A stretch of 64,000 nucleotides of DNA from Bog-756 sp963696495 (GCA_963696495.1 CAVOKJ010000002.1:806001-870000), one strand, 5' to 3'; positions 53,445-61,995 are shown, numbered from the stretch's first letter. Numbers and translations: made by a program. The notes: generated by a model not told the origin, from the letters alone.

Positions 53445-53702
53445 TCACCTGTCTGCCTGCCTGGCGACCATCTGCCGGACCCGCTCACGGCTGACACCGA
53501 GCCGTTCCGCGATGGCGTCGAGGGACAGACCGTGGCTCCGGGCCTCCTCGATCGCCTTCGCCCGCTTCCGCGCCTGTTTGGCTCGCTTCGCCTCGGCATC
53601 CCTCATGGCGTCATTGGCTTCGACCACTCGGTCGAGGGCCTTCCACGCCTTGGCGTCGACTGGTCGAGGTTCGAAGGTCACGTGGCTCGTATCTCCCACC
53701 AC
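53445..53702 (-). CDS. Small HTH protein (sigma-70 region 4-like)
   Basis: About 85 residues: a basic coiled segment (AMRDAEAKRAKQARKRAKAI) followed by a helix-turn-helix GLSLDAIAERLGVSRERVRQ very like sigma-factor region 4. Likely a small DNA-binding regulator. I choose GTG 53702 (VVGDTSHVTFEPRP); a longer reading to 53789 would run through a stable hairpin at 53711-53733. Target unknown. Confidence 0.65.
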   Translation of the reverse strand: MVGDTSHVTFEPRPVDAKAWKALDRVVEANDAMRDAEAKRAKQARKRAKAIEEARSHGLSLDAIAERLGVSRERVRQMVARQADR

Positions 53703-53710
53703 AAGCTTAC

Positions 53711-53733
53711 TCTTGCGGCTCTTCTCCGCAAGA
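53711..53733. promoter_or_regulatory. Perfect 8-bp hairpin upstream of the HTH gene
   Basis: TCTTGCGG-CTCTTCT-CCGCAAGA is an 8-bp inverted repeat with a 7-nt loop, beginning 9 bp before the HTH start on the minus strand. It may be an autoregulatory operator or a leader hairpin. Confidence 0.45.
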
Positions 53734-53935
53734 GGACCGTTGCAGTAGCGCAGGGAGGGCTCCCCGCAATTCCCGGGGGTATCGTCCACGCGGATTCACG
53801 CCGGACCGATACCAGGAGTCCGACCCCGCCGTCATGGATCAGGGGCGAATCGGTCTCGGCGCTCGGCAGCAGCTTCGCAGCGACGGCGCGAACTGGTCTT
53901 GAGGGAACAAGGGGCGATGGACGTGGTGACGGGCA

Positions 53936-54004
53936 GGCCCGGCTTCGATGGCAGTCGACCGGTGGGCGAGAACCCACCCACCAAGGCGGAGGTGGCACCG
54001 GGCC
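53936..54004 (+). promoter_or_regulatory. Possible structured leader RNA upstream of the LPFTG gene
   Basis: In the 393-bp gap 53703-54095, GGCCCGG (53936-53942) can pair with CCGGGCC (53998-54004), enclosing a hairpin GGTGGG-CGAGAA-CCCACC (53961-53978) and a purine-rich AAGGCGGAGGTGG. GTCGAC also occurs at 53954 and 54005. This resembles a folded 5' leader; I cannot assign it to a known riboswitch class. Confidence 0.35.
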
Positions 54005-54095
54005 GTCGACCCGCCCGGATCGCTCTCGGTGTCGGTCGGTCCGCTGGCCGTCCGGCACTTCGCAGGAGACATGTCGGATCAATGAAGGAGTCAAT

Positions 54096-55886
54096 GTGAA
54101 ACGGATGATCGTCATACTCGGTTCGGTCATTGCACTGACCGTGGTCGGCCTGACCGCCGGTGGAGTCGCGTGGGGTGGGGGCTACGGCTCGTCCTCCGGT
54201 GGTCACTGGACCACACCGACAACCGAGCAGTGTGGCTGCACCACCACCACGACCACTCCCCCACCGACGACGACCACTGCGCCGCCACCCACCACCACGA
54301 CCACTCCGCCAACCACGACCACCACCACGACCGCGACCACCGCTCCGCCGGCGCCGGTGCCGCCGGCGGTCGTGAACACCCCACCGGCGGCACCGCCGAC
54401 CGTCGTCCCGGTGAGTGTCACGCCGGCCCCCACTGCGACGAGCTTGCCGTTCACGGGCGTGAACACCAAGCCATTGGTGATCGCGGGCGTGACCCTGGTG
54501 GCCCTCGGAGCGTGTCTGCTCCTGTCGGCCGAGTCGTGGCGCCGAATGAGAAGGCGGCTCCTGACAGCGGTCCGACGCCGCCCGCGGTCCCTCCTGGCCG
54601 TTCTCCACCGGAGGCCCGACTCCGCCAACGGACCGGGGTGGAGGGACCACTCACTCAGCCGTATCTTCACGACCCAGGCAGAGCCCGCCCGACAGACGAC
54701 GACCAGCCGGTCCATCCCCCATCTGCGCTACTGCACCAAGCGGTCGGTCGTCGGGGTGGTAGCTCTTCGGGGTGGGTCGTCCAGCCCTGAGTGCACCCCT
54801 GCCGGCACCGTGGCGATCCTCACCGGTCCCGTGACGGGCGATGCGGGGAAGGACGCGGAGAAGGCAGTACGGGGCGACCGCCACGATGCCGCGGTCCGTT
54901 CGCACCGACGTCGAGGGATCGGTGCGGCGTCCGGCTGTCGCCCGGGAACGCATTCGATCGACGCCGGCCCACTGCGGCGTGATCCACCACCCGACGCTCG
55001 TCACCGCCGGGGGGCTCCGCCGGAGTCGGCCCGGCACCGAGGGCTACCACCCGACGCGGCGCTGACCGGCGGCCGACCGATTACATCCGGGCCGGCCCGT
55101 GCGAGTCCCCCCGGATCGCCACGCGCCTCACCGTCGCCGGTGGCGACGGTGGGCCAGGCGCTCTCTCCATCTCCTCATGCAACGTCGCTGACGGAAGAGA
55201 GGGTGGACAGAGTTCTTGACCACTCCCTCAGTGTTCACCCTGTAGCTCGGAGCGCGGTGGCCGACCGGCGGTCACGGAGCGGAGAAGCGCCCGAACCGCG
55301 TCCCCGTCCCTCCGCCGTCGAGGAGGCACGCCGACAGCGTCCTGCACCACACCGCCTGGAGCTCGTCGCCCACTCCTTCACGCTCGGTGGCGACCCGTGC
55401 GATGGTGTCGATGACCATGGCGAACGAATTGTGGCGATCCTCCGGTGTCTGGACGCGAAGGCAGTGATCGACGATGTCGGCGGCGGCCTCCGTGGCCACG
55501 TCGATGGCATCGAGCCTGTCCCCCACCGCACTGAGCTGCGCGAACTCGACCGCGAGGTGACGGTCCTCGGCCAGGGCTCTGGCGCACTCGACCGGCGTCG
55601 GGGTGAGCATGTCCGCCAACTGCCACCGCTCCGACACCGTCCACCCGCCTTCCCTATCACCGGGACAACCACAGGAGCTATCGACGGGAAGCGTCACCGG
55701 CTTGAGAGCCCATGGCGGCGACGGGCGGATCACGAAGCACTCTCAGCTTCGGACTGCTCCCTCATCACGGACCACATCACCGCCATCGATCCCACGAGGC
55801 CGGCCAGCTCCTGGCTGACCGCTCGTCGGTCGGGCCCGCTCGGATTCCTCACCTCGGACTCGATGAGATCGGCGACGTCGGAGTAG
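54096..55886 (+). CDS. Thr/Pro-rich LPFTG surface protein; C-terminal extent uncertain
   Basis: GTG 54096 follows a strong GAAGGAG. Residues 1-25 form a signal peptide (KRMIVILGSVIALTVVGLT), then a Gly/Ser patch, a Thr/Pro-rich stalk (about 38-115), the sortase motif LPFTG at 117-121, a membrane helix (KPLVIAGVTLVALGACLLL) and a basic stop-transfer RRMRRR. A wall-anchored protein should end here near position 54570. Instead the frame stays open for about 440 more codons to 55886, the last 600 bp lying antisense to two other genes. Either the protein has a long Arg-rich cytoplasmic tail, or a frameshift removed the natural stop. No sortase gene is in the window. Confidence 0.55.
   Translation: MKRMIVILGSVIALTVVGLTAGGVAWGGGYGSSSGGHWTTPTTEQCGCTTTTTTPPPTTTTAPPPTTTTTPPTTTTTTTATTAPPAPVPPAVVNTPPAAPPTVVPVSVTPAPTATSLPFTGVNTKPLVIAGVTLVALGACLLLSAESWRRMRRRLLTAVRRRPRSLLAVLHRRPDSANGPGWRDHSLSRIFTTQAEPARQTTTSRSIPHLRYCTKRSVVGVVALRGGSSSPECTPAGTVAILTGPVTGDAGKDAEKAVRGDRHDAAVRSHRRRGIGAASGCRPGTHSIDAGPLRRDPPPDARHRRGAPPESARHRGLPPDAALTGGRPITSGPARASPPGSPRASPSPVATVGQALSPSPHATSLTEERVDRVLDHSLSVHPVARSAVADRRSRSGEAPEPRPRPSAVEEARRQRPAPHRLELVAHSFTLGGDPCDGVDDHGERIVAILRCLDAKAVIDDVGGGLRGHVDGIEPVPHRTELRELDREVTVLGQGSGALDRRRGEHVRQLPPLRHRPPAFPITGTTTGAIDGKRHRLESPWRRRADHEALSASDCSLITDHITAIDPTRPASSWLTARRSGPLGFLTSDSMRSATSE
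55272..55637 (-). CDS. Small helical hypothetical protein
   Basis: About 121 residues from GTG 55637 (GAAGGCGG upstream): SERWQLADMLTPTPVECARA, EDRHLAVEFAQLSAVGDRLD, TEAAADIVDHCLRV, MVIDTIARVATERE. Mostly amphipathic helices; no family recognised. It lies 92 bp downstream of another small helical gene on the same strand and antisense to the run-on frame of the LPFTG gene. Confidence 0.55.
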   Translation of the reverse strand: MSERWQLADMLTPTPVECARALAEDRHLAVEFAQLSAVGDRLDAIDVATEAAADIVDHCLRVQTPEDRHNSFAMVIDTIARVATEREGVGDELQAVWCRTLSACLLDGGGTGTRFGRFSAP

Positions 55887-56122
55887 GAACGAGCCAACCG
55901 AATGAACATCCCGTCGAGATCCGTGCGTGGGCACCGGTGGGAGGGAATCCAGGTGATGGCATGGCTCGATGCCGCCTGGAGCTGATCGCTGGCCGCCAGC
56001 ATCACCTGGGGGTCGCGGCTCGAGGCATCCTGCGCGAAGTACAACACGGCCATCATCGACAAGAGGACGGGCTTCACCGCACTCTTCCAATTCTTGAATT
56101 CGCCTGCTGAGTCAAAGCTCAT
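55730..56122 (-). CDS. Small helical hypothetical protein
   Basis: 130 residues from ATG 56122 (GGGAGTGG upstream). Helical throughout: FKNWKSAVKPVLLSMMAVLY, MLAASDQLQAASSHAITWI, FIRLARSYSDVADLIE, AGLVGSMAVMWSVMREQSEA. One segment is hydrophobic but not a clear membrane helix. The general shape resembles the next small gene downstream, suggesting a functional pair. Function unknown. Confidence 0.6.
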   Translation of the reverse strand: MSFDSAGEFKNWKSAVKPVLLSMMAVLYFAQDASSRDPQVMLAASDQLQAASSHAITWIPSHRCPRTDLDGMFIRLARSYSDVADLIESEVRNPSGPDRRAVSQELAGLVGSMAVMWSVMREQSEAESAS

Positions 56123-56372
56123 CGATACCACTCCCGACAATCCCGGGTTGCCCGTCCCACTCGCTGGTGCAGTTGTATCGACACGACTCGAGGAGGCCTT
56201 GAGGCACCGGCGACCCGTCCCCTCCGGTCGGCACTGCTCCGGTGCTCGGTCACGCCCGGCCCCGACCCCACCCTGTAGGGTCCCGGCATGGCAATGGTCC
56301 GGAGCTCTCTGCGCACGACCCCGCCGACTGGGACAGTCTCGGATCGGCATGCCGCCCGCAAGGCGGCGGTCA

Positions 56373-57191
56373 GTGGCTGAAGGGGTCGGGGCGGACGACA
56401 CGGCCACCCTTCGCGGCGCGGTCCGACGGGAATTCGCCCGTACGTTCCGACCCACCTATGAGACCCTGCTGGTGGTGGCGGTCAACGGTGCACTGATGAG
56501 TTCGGCCTGGTTCTTCCTGCCCAAGGGACTGAAGGACAAGGTGTTCACGCTGCACGGCACCCTGGCGTTCGCCCTCGTCCTCGCCGCCTGGATGTACTCC
56601 GATGTCCCCGCGACGAACGTCCTGGCGCCGGACGCGTCGATGGCGATGGCGACCATCGACGATCCGTCGAGGCTCCGCCGGGTGCTCTACAGCAAGAACA
56701 TCGTCCTGTGGGCCCTCATCACTCCCGTGTGCCTCGTGGTGGCGCTGGTCAACGGCGCCCTGACGCACAACCTTCTGGCGACCCTCTACTCGGTCATCTG
56801 GATCGGGGTGGTTCCCTTCGGAGTCCTCGGGATCTCGGGCTGGGTGGGCATCGTCTTCCCCTACCATCCGATGCCGTTGCGCTACCGGTGGGAGCACCGT
56901 CGGCCCCGGCGCCGGATGCTCTGGCGTTGGCTGGCACTGGCCGTCACGCCCTATGGTCTGGTCCCGTTGCTGGGGGTCTTGGTCATGGTTCCGTCGCTCC
57001 TCCTGTGGGGCCTGACCTCGACCCACGGACTCTCCCAGAAGCTCCCCGACCGCGACCTCGGATGGGGCGTCGCGCTGGCCTGTGCCGTGGCCGCAGTGTG
57101 CTCGTTCGGCGGCCATCGGCTCGGAGCACGTTTGGCCCACTGGCGACGGGACAAGCTCCTGGCCTTCCTGGCGGATCCCACCCGGGGATGA
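56373..57191 (+). CDS. Polytopic membrane protein coupled to a K+ channel
   Basis: 272 residues with about six membrane helices (ETLLVVAVNGALMSSAWFFL, GTLAFALVLAAWMY, IVLWALITPVCLVVALVNG, VIWIGVVPFGVLGISGWVGI, YGLVPLLGVLVMVPSLLLWG, WGVALACAVAAVCSFGG) and a cytoplasmic Arg-rich loop. No family recognised with confidence. I choose GTG 56373, after AAGGCGG; ATG 56349 is the alternative. The stop overlaps the channel start (ATGA), so the two are made together and may form one complex. Confidence 0.75.
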   Translation: MAEGVGADDTATLRGAVRREFARTFRPTYETLLVVAVNGALMSSAWFFLPKGLKDKVFTLHGTLAFALVLAAWMYSDVPATNVLAPDASMAMATIDDPSRLRRVLYSKNIVLWALITPVCLVVALVNGALTHNLLATLYSVIWIGVVPFGVLGISGWVGIVFPYHPMPLRYRWEHRRPRRRMLWRWLALAVTPYGLVPLLGVLVMVPSLLLWGLTSTHGLSQKLPDRDLGWGVALACAVAAVCSFGGHRLGARLAHWRRDKLLAFLADPTRG

Positions 57192-57724
57192 CACCCACCC
57201 CGACGGTGGCCGGGTTCGAGCGGTCCCACCTCATCAAGACCGGCGTGCGCGCCATCGTCAGCATCGCCGTCCTCCTGGCCCTCTATTTCCTCATTCCCAT
57301 CGCCCACCGCCCACATGAGGCGATCGGCCTGCGCCTCGGCGTGAGCATGGCCTTGTTCATTGCCGTCCTGGCCAACGAGGTGCGCCTGATCTCGAGGCAC
57401 CAACGCCCGATGCTGAGGGCGGCCGTGGCCATGGCAACGATCATCCCCCTGTTCATCGTCCTGTTCGCCTGGATCTACCTGACCCTGGCCCGATCGGCGC
57501 CGGCGGCATTCGGGATGCCACTCGATCGCAGCTCTGCGCTGTACTTCACCGTCACCGTCTTCTCCACCGTCGGCTTCGGGGACATCACCCCGAAGACCGA
57601 TGTGGCTCGCCTGGTCGTCACTGTCCAGATGCTCACCGACCTGGCCGTTCTCGCCGTCGTCATTCGCCTGATCTTCGGCGCGGCCAGCCGCAGTGAGGCC
57701 CGCCTCAGGGCGTCAGAGGAGTAG
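57188..57724 (+). CDS. Two-pore-domain-like potassium channel (Ion_trans_2)
   Basis: 178 residues. Four membrane segments; the last two flank the pore loop FTVTVFSTVGFGDITPKTD with selectivity filter TVGFGD at 127-132 (GFGD variant of GYGD). No RCK or cyclic-nucleotide domain follows, so gating is not by a fused ligand domain. Probably a tetrameric K+ channel. ATG 57188 overlaps the upstream membrane gene. Confidence 0.92.
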   Translation: MTPTPTVAGFERSHLIKTGVRAIVSIAVLLALYFLIPIAHRPHEAIGLRLGVSMALFIAVLANEVRLISRHQRPMLRAAVAMATIIPLFIVLFAWIYLTLARSAPAAFGMPLDRSSALYFTVTVFSTVGFGDITPKTDVARLVVTVQMLTDLAVLAVVIRLIFGAASRSEARLRASEE

Positions 57725-57734
57725 GGACCACCGG

Positions 57735-58169
57735 TCAGCGACGAATCGGCTCGAGCGCCGGCGGCCCGACGAGACAGAGGGCAGCCGCCAACGACAGGAC
57801 GATGATGGTGACCAGTTCGACGACGAAGGCCTGCGTGGCGAACGGTGCGGACCACGAATCCATGAAGCCGAACAGGCTGCGCTCCATCGAGACGACGAAG
57901 CCGGCCAGCGTCGAGAGGGCGAACCCGGCGCCGATCACCGCCACCCAGGCCTTCCGCACGCCGACCAGCAACACCGCCAGTACCAGCCCGGCGATGCACT
58001 GGAGCAGGAACAGTGCCCCGATGGTAGGGATGTGCCGATATCCCACTGCCTCCCAGAGGTGAAAGTGGATGTAACTGGACCAAAGGACGAGCGCGCCACC
58101 GACCGTGAACGCTGCGGTGGCGACACCATCGGCCCGTCTCGGCCCACTGCGGATGGCGGCGACGTTCAT
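57735..58169 (-). CDS. Four-helix membrane protein of unknown function
   Basis: 144 residues with four membrane helices: VATAAFTVGGALVLWSSYIH, IPTIGALFLLQCIAGLVLAV, AWVAVIGAGFALSTLAGFVV and FVVELVTIIVLSLAAALCLV. A similar four-TM layout occurs in many small actinobacterial membrane proteins. It is convergent with the K+ channel, 10 bp apart. ATG 58169 is the only sensible start. Confidence 0.8.
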   Translation of the reverse strand: MNVAAIRSGPRRADGVATAAFTVGGALVLWSSYIHFHLWEAVGYRHIPTIGALFLLQCIAGLVLAVLLVGVRKAWVAVIGAGFALSTLAGFVVSMERSLFGFMDSWSAPFATQAFVVELVTIIVLSLAAALCLVGPPALEPIRR

Positions 58170-58284
58170 ACCCCTGGTTCGGAGCCGCCCAGGGGACGGA
58201 TGGGAATCGGGCCGCCCCGACGGACGACCCGCACACCGGAGTCCCGATGGTCCCGGCCCGACAGCTACCGAGGCGACGAGGCGC

Positions 58285-58524
58285 CTACGCCCCGCGCATC
58301 TGGCGCGCCCGAGCGATGTGCATGATCCTCGACTGGGCCATCAGCCAGTCGCCCGAACGCGCTGCCTGGCGCTCCGAGGGGACGTGGTGGAGCCCACCCG
58401 GTCCGTCGGTCCGGCACCCACAGCGACGGCACACCGCCATCCGCCCGTTGGTCTCGGGGACATGATGTGCATCGAGTTCGGTGCCTGCTTGGGCTGCAGG
58501 GTCAGTGTCAGTGCCCATGGTCAT
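58285..58524 (-). CDS. Small Cys-cluster protein
   Basis: 79 residues from ATG 58524 (AGAGGATGGG upstream). Acidic N-terminus, then VCRRCGCRTDGPGGLHHVPS, a possible zinc knuckle, then SGDWLMAQSRIMHIARARQM. No family recognised. It is short and isolated; coding status rests on the ribosome binding site and the Cys/His cluster. Confidence 0.5.
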   Translation of the reverse strand: MTMGTDTDPAAQAGTELDAHHVPETNGRMAVCRRCGCRTDGPGGLHHVPSERQAARSGDWLMAQSRIMHIARARQMRGA

Positions 58525-59068
58525 CCCATCCTCTGCCGCTCCGAGTTGGGGCGACGGGGAACCTCGAAGAGCGGATCCGATTCCTCGCAGGAGCGGCGTG
58601 ATCCTGAAGGCCACCATACGCCCATCAGGTCCGATGACCGGGATGCCGAGCCCGACAGGCCCCTGAACTGCACCGGATGGCAAGCCCTCCGGCGGGTTCC
58701 GGACCCGGGTGGTTCTGCACCATCGTCGGTGGCCGATCTCCGACCGGCTCCCTTCCCCCGCTCGGCGCGCCACGCGAGGCTCCGGGATCGGCGAACCCGG
58801 CGATGGGCGCCGGGCCGGTGATGCACCGCCGATGCGCGGTCTGCGATGCAGTAACCGAGTCGGTCGGAGGGCCGTCAGACCCCCCATCACGGCCCTCTGA
58901 CCACTCGGTGGGTAAATAATGCGCCGGCGTCGTCCGAAGCGCCACCCCCTGCTGCCCAGATCGCCCCCTGCGTGAGCATGTGGGTGCGGAGCGTGAGATC
59001 AAGTGCGCAATCCGGCGTGTCCTCGGTGCCGTGCCTCCTGGGCGCCCGCGTCGTCGCGGTCGCGGGGA
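58525..59068. other. 544-bp gene-free region
   Basis: Between the small Cys-cluster gene and the cyclase stop I see no convincing gene, no tRNA and no repeat. A short AT-rich patch GGTAAATAATG (about 58910-58920) is the only compositional break and could be a promoter core. Confidence 0.45.
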
Positions 59069-60172
59069 CTAGAGACGACTCAGGCGGTGGAGCTGGATGC
59101 GACCGGGAATGCCGCTGAGACGGTGCTCTCCCAACGGCTCGCTCGGCAGTCCGGCGCCGGTCGCCACCTCGGCGGTGGTCACGACCTCGCCGGCATGAGC
59201 GACGCGGACCGCACGGCTGGCCAGGTTGACCACGGGGCCGAACACATCACCGTCCCGGACCATCACCTGTCCACTCGCCAGACCGGACCGGACCTGGGGG
59301 ACGCTGGGATGGCCATGAAAGGCATCGGTGAGATCCAGTGCGATGGACGAGGCTGCGAACGCGTCGGGCGCGGTGAACAGGATCTCGTCGCCGATCAGCT
59401 TGACGACGCGGCCCCCACCCTCGGCGATGGTCTCCGAGCCGATCCGCTCGAAGTCGGTCAGTGTGGCACCGAGTTCGCTCATGTTCAAGCGCTCCCCGAG
59501 CTCGGTCGATCCCACCAGATCCACGAAGCCGACGACGAGTTGCCGGGTCTCGAAGCCCACGACGTCTGCATCGGCGTCGGCGAGGCGTTGGGCCAGGAGC
59601 AGATGTTGGCGCAGGAGCGCGTCCAGCGCGGGAGCGACCATCGGGAGGAGGGCGGCGACCTCGACATTCGCCCGGGCCATGCCGAGACCGACCGGGTCCA
59701 TGCGCTGGGCACGGGGGGCCACGTTCACGAGGAACGAGGAGACCATGGCGTCGGCCACCCGAGCCATGGCCGAGGCCATCACCCGGATGAGCTGGGTTCG
59801 GGCCTCGTCACCGAAGACGGTGGCCACAGCCTGCATGCCGGAGGCGAACTCCACGAATCCCCCCGTGAATACCGGTACGTCGGGCTCGGGGTCCGGGATC
59901 CCCGCGGCCAGGGCGATGTCGCGGAGTTCGTCGGTGCTCACGCCGGCGCGCTCTGCCGCACCCTCGAGCGTGAACGCGGGCCCACCACGGATGGCCAATG
60001 TGGCAGCCAGCGACGGGAGCATGTCCCGGAACGTGATGAGCTCCTCTTCGGTCGCTCCGAGCCCCGTCAGGAGGTCGAGGAGCTCCAGGCGAAGGGGAGC
60101 ATGCGGGTCAGCTGGGTCGTACACGCCGAGGTCGGCCAATCGGTTCTGTTCCACTGAGTCACCAGTACACAC
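59069..60172 (-). CDS. Class III adenylate cyclase with N-terminal regulatory domain (Rv1264-like)
   Basis: 367 residues. The first ~180 form a helical domain (RLELLDLLTGLGATEEELIT, LRDIALAAGIPDPEPDVPVF) like the autoinhibitory, pH-responsive domain of Rv1264. The C-terminal half is the cyclase: VVGFVDLVGSTELGERL with metal-binding Asp, KLIGDEILFTAPDAF with the second Asp, and GPVVNLASRAVRVAHAGEV. It would make cAMP. I take GTG 60172, after GAGGAGACG; GTG 60154 is the alternative. It is divergent from a small membrane-protein gene. Confidence 0.9.
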   Translation of the reverse strand: MCTGDSVEQNRLADLGVYDPADPHAPLRLELLDLLTGLGATEEELITFRDMLPSLAATLAIRGGPAFTLEGAAERAGVSTDELRDIALAAGIPDPEPDVPVFTGGFVEFASGMQAVATVFGDEARTQLIRVMASAMARVADAMVSSFLVNVAPRAQRMDPVGLGMARANVEVAALLPMVAPALDALLRQHLLLAQRLADADADVVGFETRQLVVGFVDLVGSTELGERLNMSELGATLTDFERIGSETIAEGGGRVVKLIGDEILFTAPDAFAASSIALDLTDAFHGHPSVPQVRSGLASGQVMVRDGDVFGPVVNLASRAVRVAHAGEVVTTAEVATGAGLPSEPLGEHRLSGIPGRIQLHRLSRL

Positions 60173-60280
60173 GACTCGCGTCTCCTCAGCCACCAACGGT
60201 GGCCAAGGGAATCGGTGGACACCTCGACCCGAAAGGCGGCTTCGGAGAGCCGGCACCCCACACACGGTAGGTTCCCGTCT

Positions 60281-60517
60281 GTGCACGGTGAGGACGCCCC
60301 GACCCGCGGGTCGTGGAGGAGCTACGTCGGGCCCGTCGTCCTGACGGCCGGGAGGCGGCGCCTCAACCTGTCCATCCTGGCGGTCTGGACGGCGGCGGCC
60401 CTCGCTGCGGCGCTGACCGCTCACTACGAGCTCCTGTGGCTGCCGATCCTCGGGATGATCACCTCTTCGGTCCTCGCCCTTCGGGACCGGGCCGGCCGGC
60501 GCCATGCCATGCGGTAG
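60281..60517 (+). CDS. Small two-helix membrane protein
   Basis: 78 residues from GTG 60281: a short polar N-terminus, VLTAGRRRLNLSILAVWTAA and LWLPILGMITSSVLALRD as two membrane helices, ending RAGRRHAMR. Divergent from the cyclase. No family recognised; the ribosome binding site is weak. Confidence 0.5.
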   Translation: MHGEDAPTRGSWRSYVGPVVLTAGRRRLNLSILAVWTAAALAAALTAHYELLWLPILGMITSSVLALRDRAGRRHAMR

Positions 60518-60540
60518 GCGCCGTTCGGTGGCAATTGCGT

Positions 60541-61239
60541 TCAGCTCCTCCGCTGCCACCATCGGCGCCGACGCGCCGGCACGGCGATGGGAACCCAGGG
60601 TGGCGTGGGCTTTCGGGGTGCCCCGGGAGCGATGGGCGGTGCCGGCCGCGTCGGCCCCTCCGGGTACGGATGGACCGGCGGTGGCACGAGGGCGGGCCTT
60701 GAGGCACGCTCATCCCCACCCGGGCGGTCGATCTGTTCGTGCCCGCTCGTTTCATCCGGCGCACCTGCCCCGCCGGACCCACCGGATCCGTCGGACCCGT
60801 CGGACCCGTCGGACCCGTTGGCGCGGTCGGGCCCGCCGTCCACTCCCTCGGCCACCCCGGCAGCGAAGGCCCGGAGGGCGACCTGCTGTGCCTGGATCAC
60901 ACGCTCGCGTTCGGCCGCGAGCGCCTCGGCCACCTCGGCCCGGCGCTCGGCGTCGGCCAGTGCCGCCCGGAGCCGGAGCTCAGGTCCGGGAAGTTGGGGT
61001 CCTCCCCGAATCGGGTGGCCGCGTGCACGTCCGACATCCGGGCGCAGTCCGACAGCGAGGAGATCGTCGAGCGGCACCAGCCAGGGGCCCGTGCCCGGTC
61101 CTCGCCCGGTCGGTCGGCGGTGGGCGTTCGGGAATTCACCGGCGTCGAGTCTCCGCTTGATCGTCCGGCGGTCGACGCCACTGGCCCTGGCCGCCTCCGT
61201 CACCGAAAAGTCCGACTGCTGCTCCTCGTCGGGGATCAC
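60541..61239 (-). CDS. HTH DNA-binding protein with coiled coil and low-complexity tail
   Basis: About 232 residues from GTG 61239 (GGGGGGA upstream). N-terminal HTH FSVTEAARASGVDRRTIKRR followed by LDAGEFPNAHRR (MerR/excisionase-like), then a coiled coil (DAERRAEVAEALAAERERV), a (SDG)n/Gly-Ser stretch encoded by nine-base GTCGGACCC-like repeats near 60783-60820, and a Pro-rich basic tail. Probably a regulator or chromosome-binding protein. Target unknown. Confidence 0.75.
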   Translation of the reverse strand: MIPDEEQQSDFSVTEAARASGVDRRTIKRRLDAGEFPNAHRRPTGRGPGTGPWLVPLDDLLAVGLRPDVGRARGHPIRGGPQLPGPELRLRAALADAERRAEVAEALAAERERVIQAQQVALRAFAAGVAEGVDGGPDRANGSDGSDGSDGSGGSGGAGAPDETSGHEQIDRPGGDERASRPALVPPPVHPYPEGPTRPAPPIAPGAPRKPTPPWVPIAVPARRRRWWQRRS

Positions 61240-61515
61240 TCCCCCCGTCCCTTCCTGATCGAATTCGACCCGGTCCACACCCAGTTGTCGGTGCCCGACC
61301 TGCGGCTGTCCGGGCGAACGGTCCTCGTGGGCACTGCCATGGTGTGAGGCCAGGGTCACGGGCCCCATCCCCTGCCTCGTCACCCCGACGGGTGACTGGT
61401 GGGCATGGCCTGGTTCTACCCCCGAAGGCCCGGATCGAATCGTCGGCAACCCATGGCGTCTGTGCGGAGTCCGGGCCGAGCCCGACTCCGGTGCGGCCCG
61501 ACCCCCGTGCCGCGT

Positions 61516-61995
61516 TCAGGCGGGGGTGGCGCCCTTGGTCACCGTCCGGGCGAGGATTCCCAGCGTGGCCCGCAGCGCAGCCTCTGGGATGACCGGAAAG
61601 ATCCCGGCCTCCCGCCACACCGGGTCGATGGACGACCAGTCGTAGAAGGAGGTGACGAGGGTGCCGCCCTCCACCTCTTCCAACTCGTACCCGTAGACGT
61701 GTCGGAGGGGCGGTTTGATCTGGCCGAGGATCGTCCAGGCGATCTCCCGGTCGGGGACGAGGGAGGTGATCTGGACGGTCACGTCGTAGAGGCCCATCGG
61801 GTAGTCGTTGAGCGCCTCCCGGTCCATATGGACGACGAAGCTGTCGCCGACCGCGGACACCGGTTCGCCCGTGGCGTCCATCAGCATGCCCGAACTGTCG
61901 ATGGCCACGTGCCCGTGTGGATCGCACAGCAGCCGGAAGATCGTCGCCGGGTCTGCGGCAATGGTGCGCTGTACCTCGAATCGATCGGTCGTCAT
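61516..61995 (-). CDS. SRPBCC-family lipid/ligand-binding protein
   Basis: 159 residues from ATG 61995. Pattern RTIAADPATIFRLLCDPHGH, LYDVTVQITSLVPDREIAWT, YELEEVEGGTLVTSFYDWSS and a long C-terminal helix fits the START/polyketide-cyclase-like helix-grip fold. Such proteins bind hydrophobic ligands. Isolated; 277 bp of gene-free DNA separate it from the HTH gene. Confidence 0.88.
   Translation of the reverse strand: MTTDRFEVQRTIAADPATIFRLLCDPHGHVAIDSSGMLMDATGEPVSAVGDSFVVHMDREALNDYPMGLYDVTVQITSLVPDREIAWTILGQIKPPLRHVYGYELEEVEGGTLVTSFYDWSSIDPVWREAGIFPVIPEAALRATLGILARTVTKGATPA

Noticed and set aside
54203..54715. Minus-strand Val/Gly-rich ORF opposite the Thr/Pro stalk
   Set aside because: A run of Val/Gly codons is simply the complement of the Thr/Pro repeats; no start signal.
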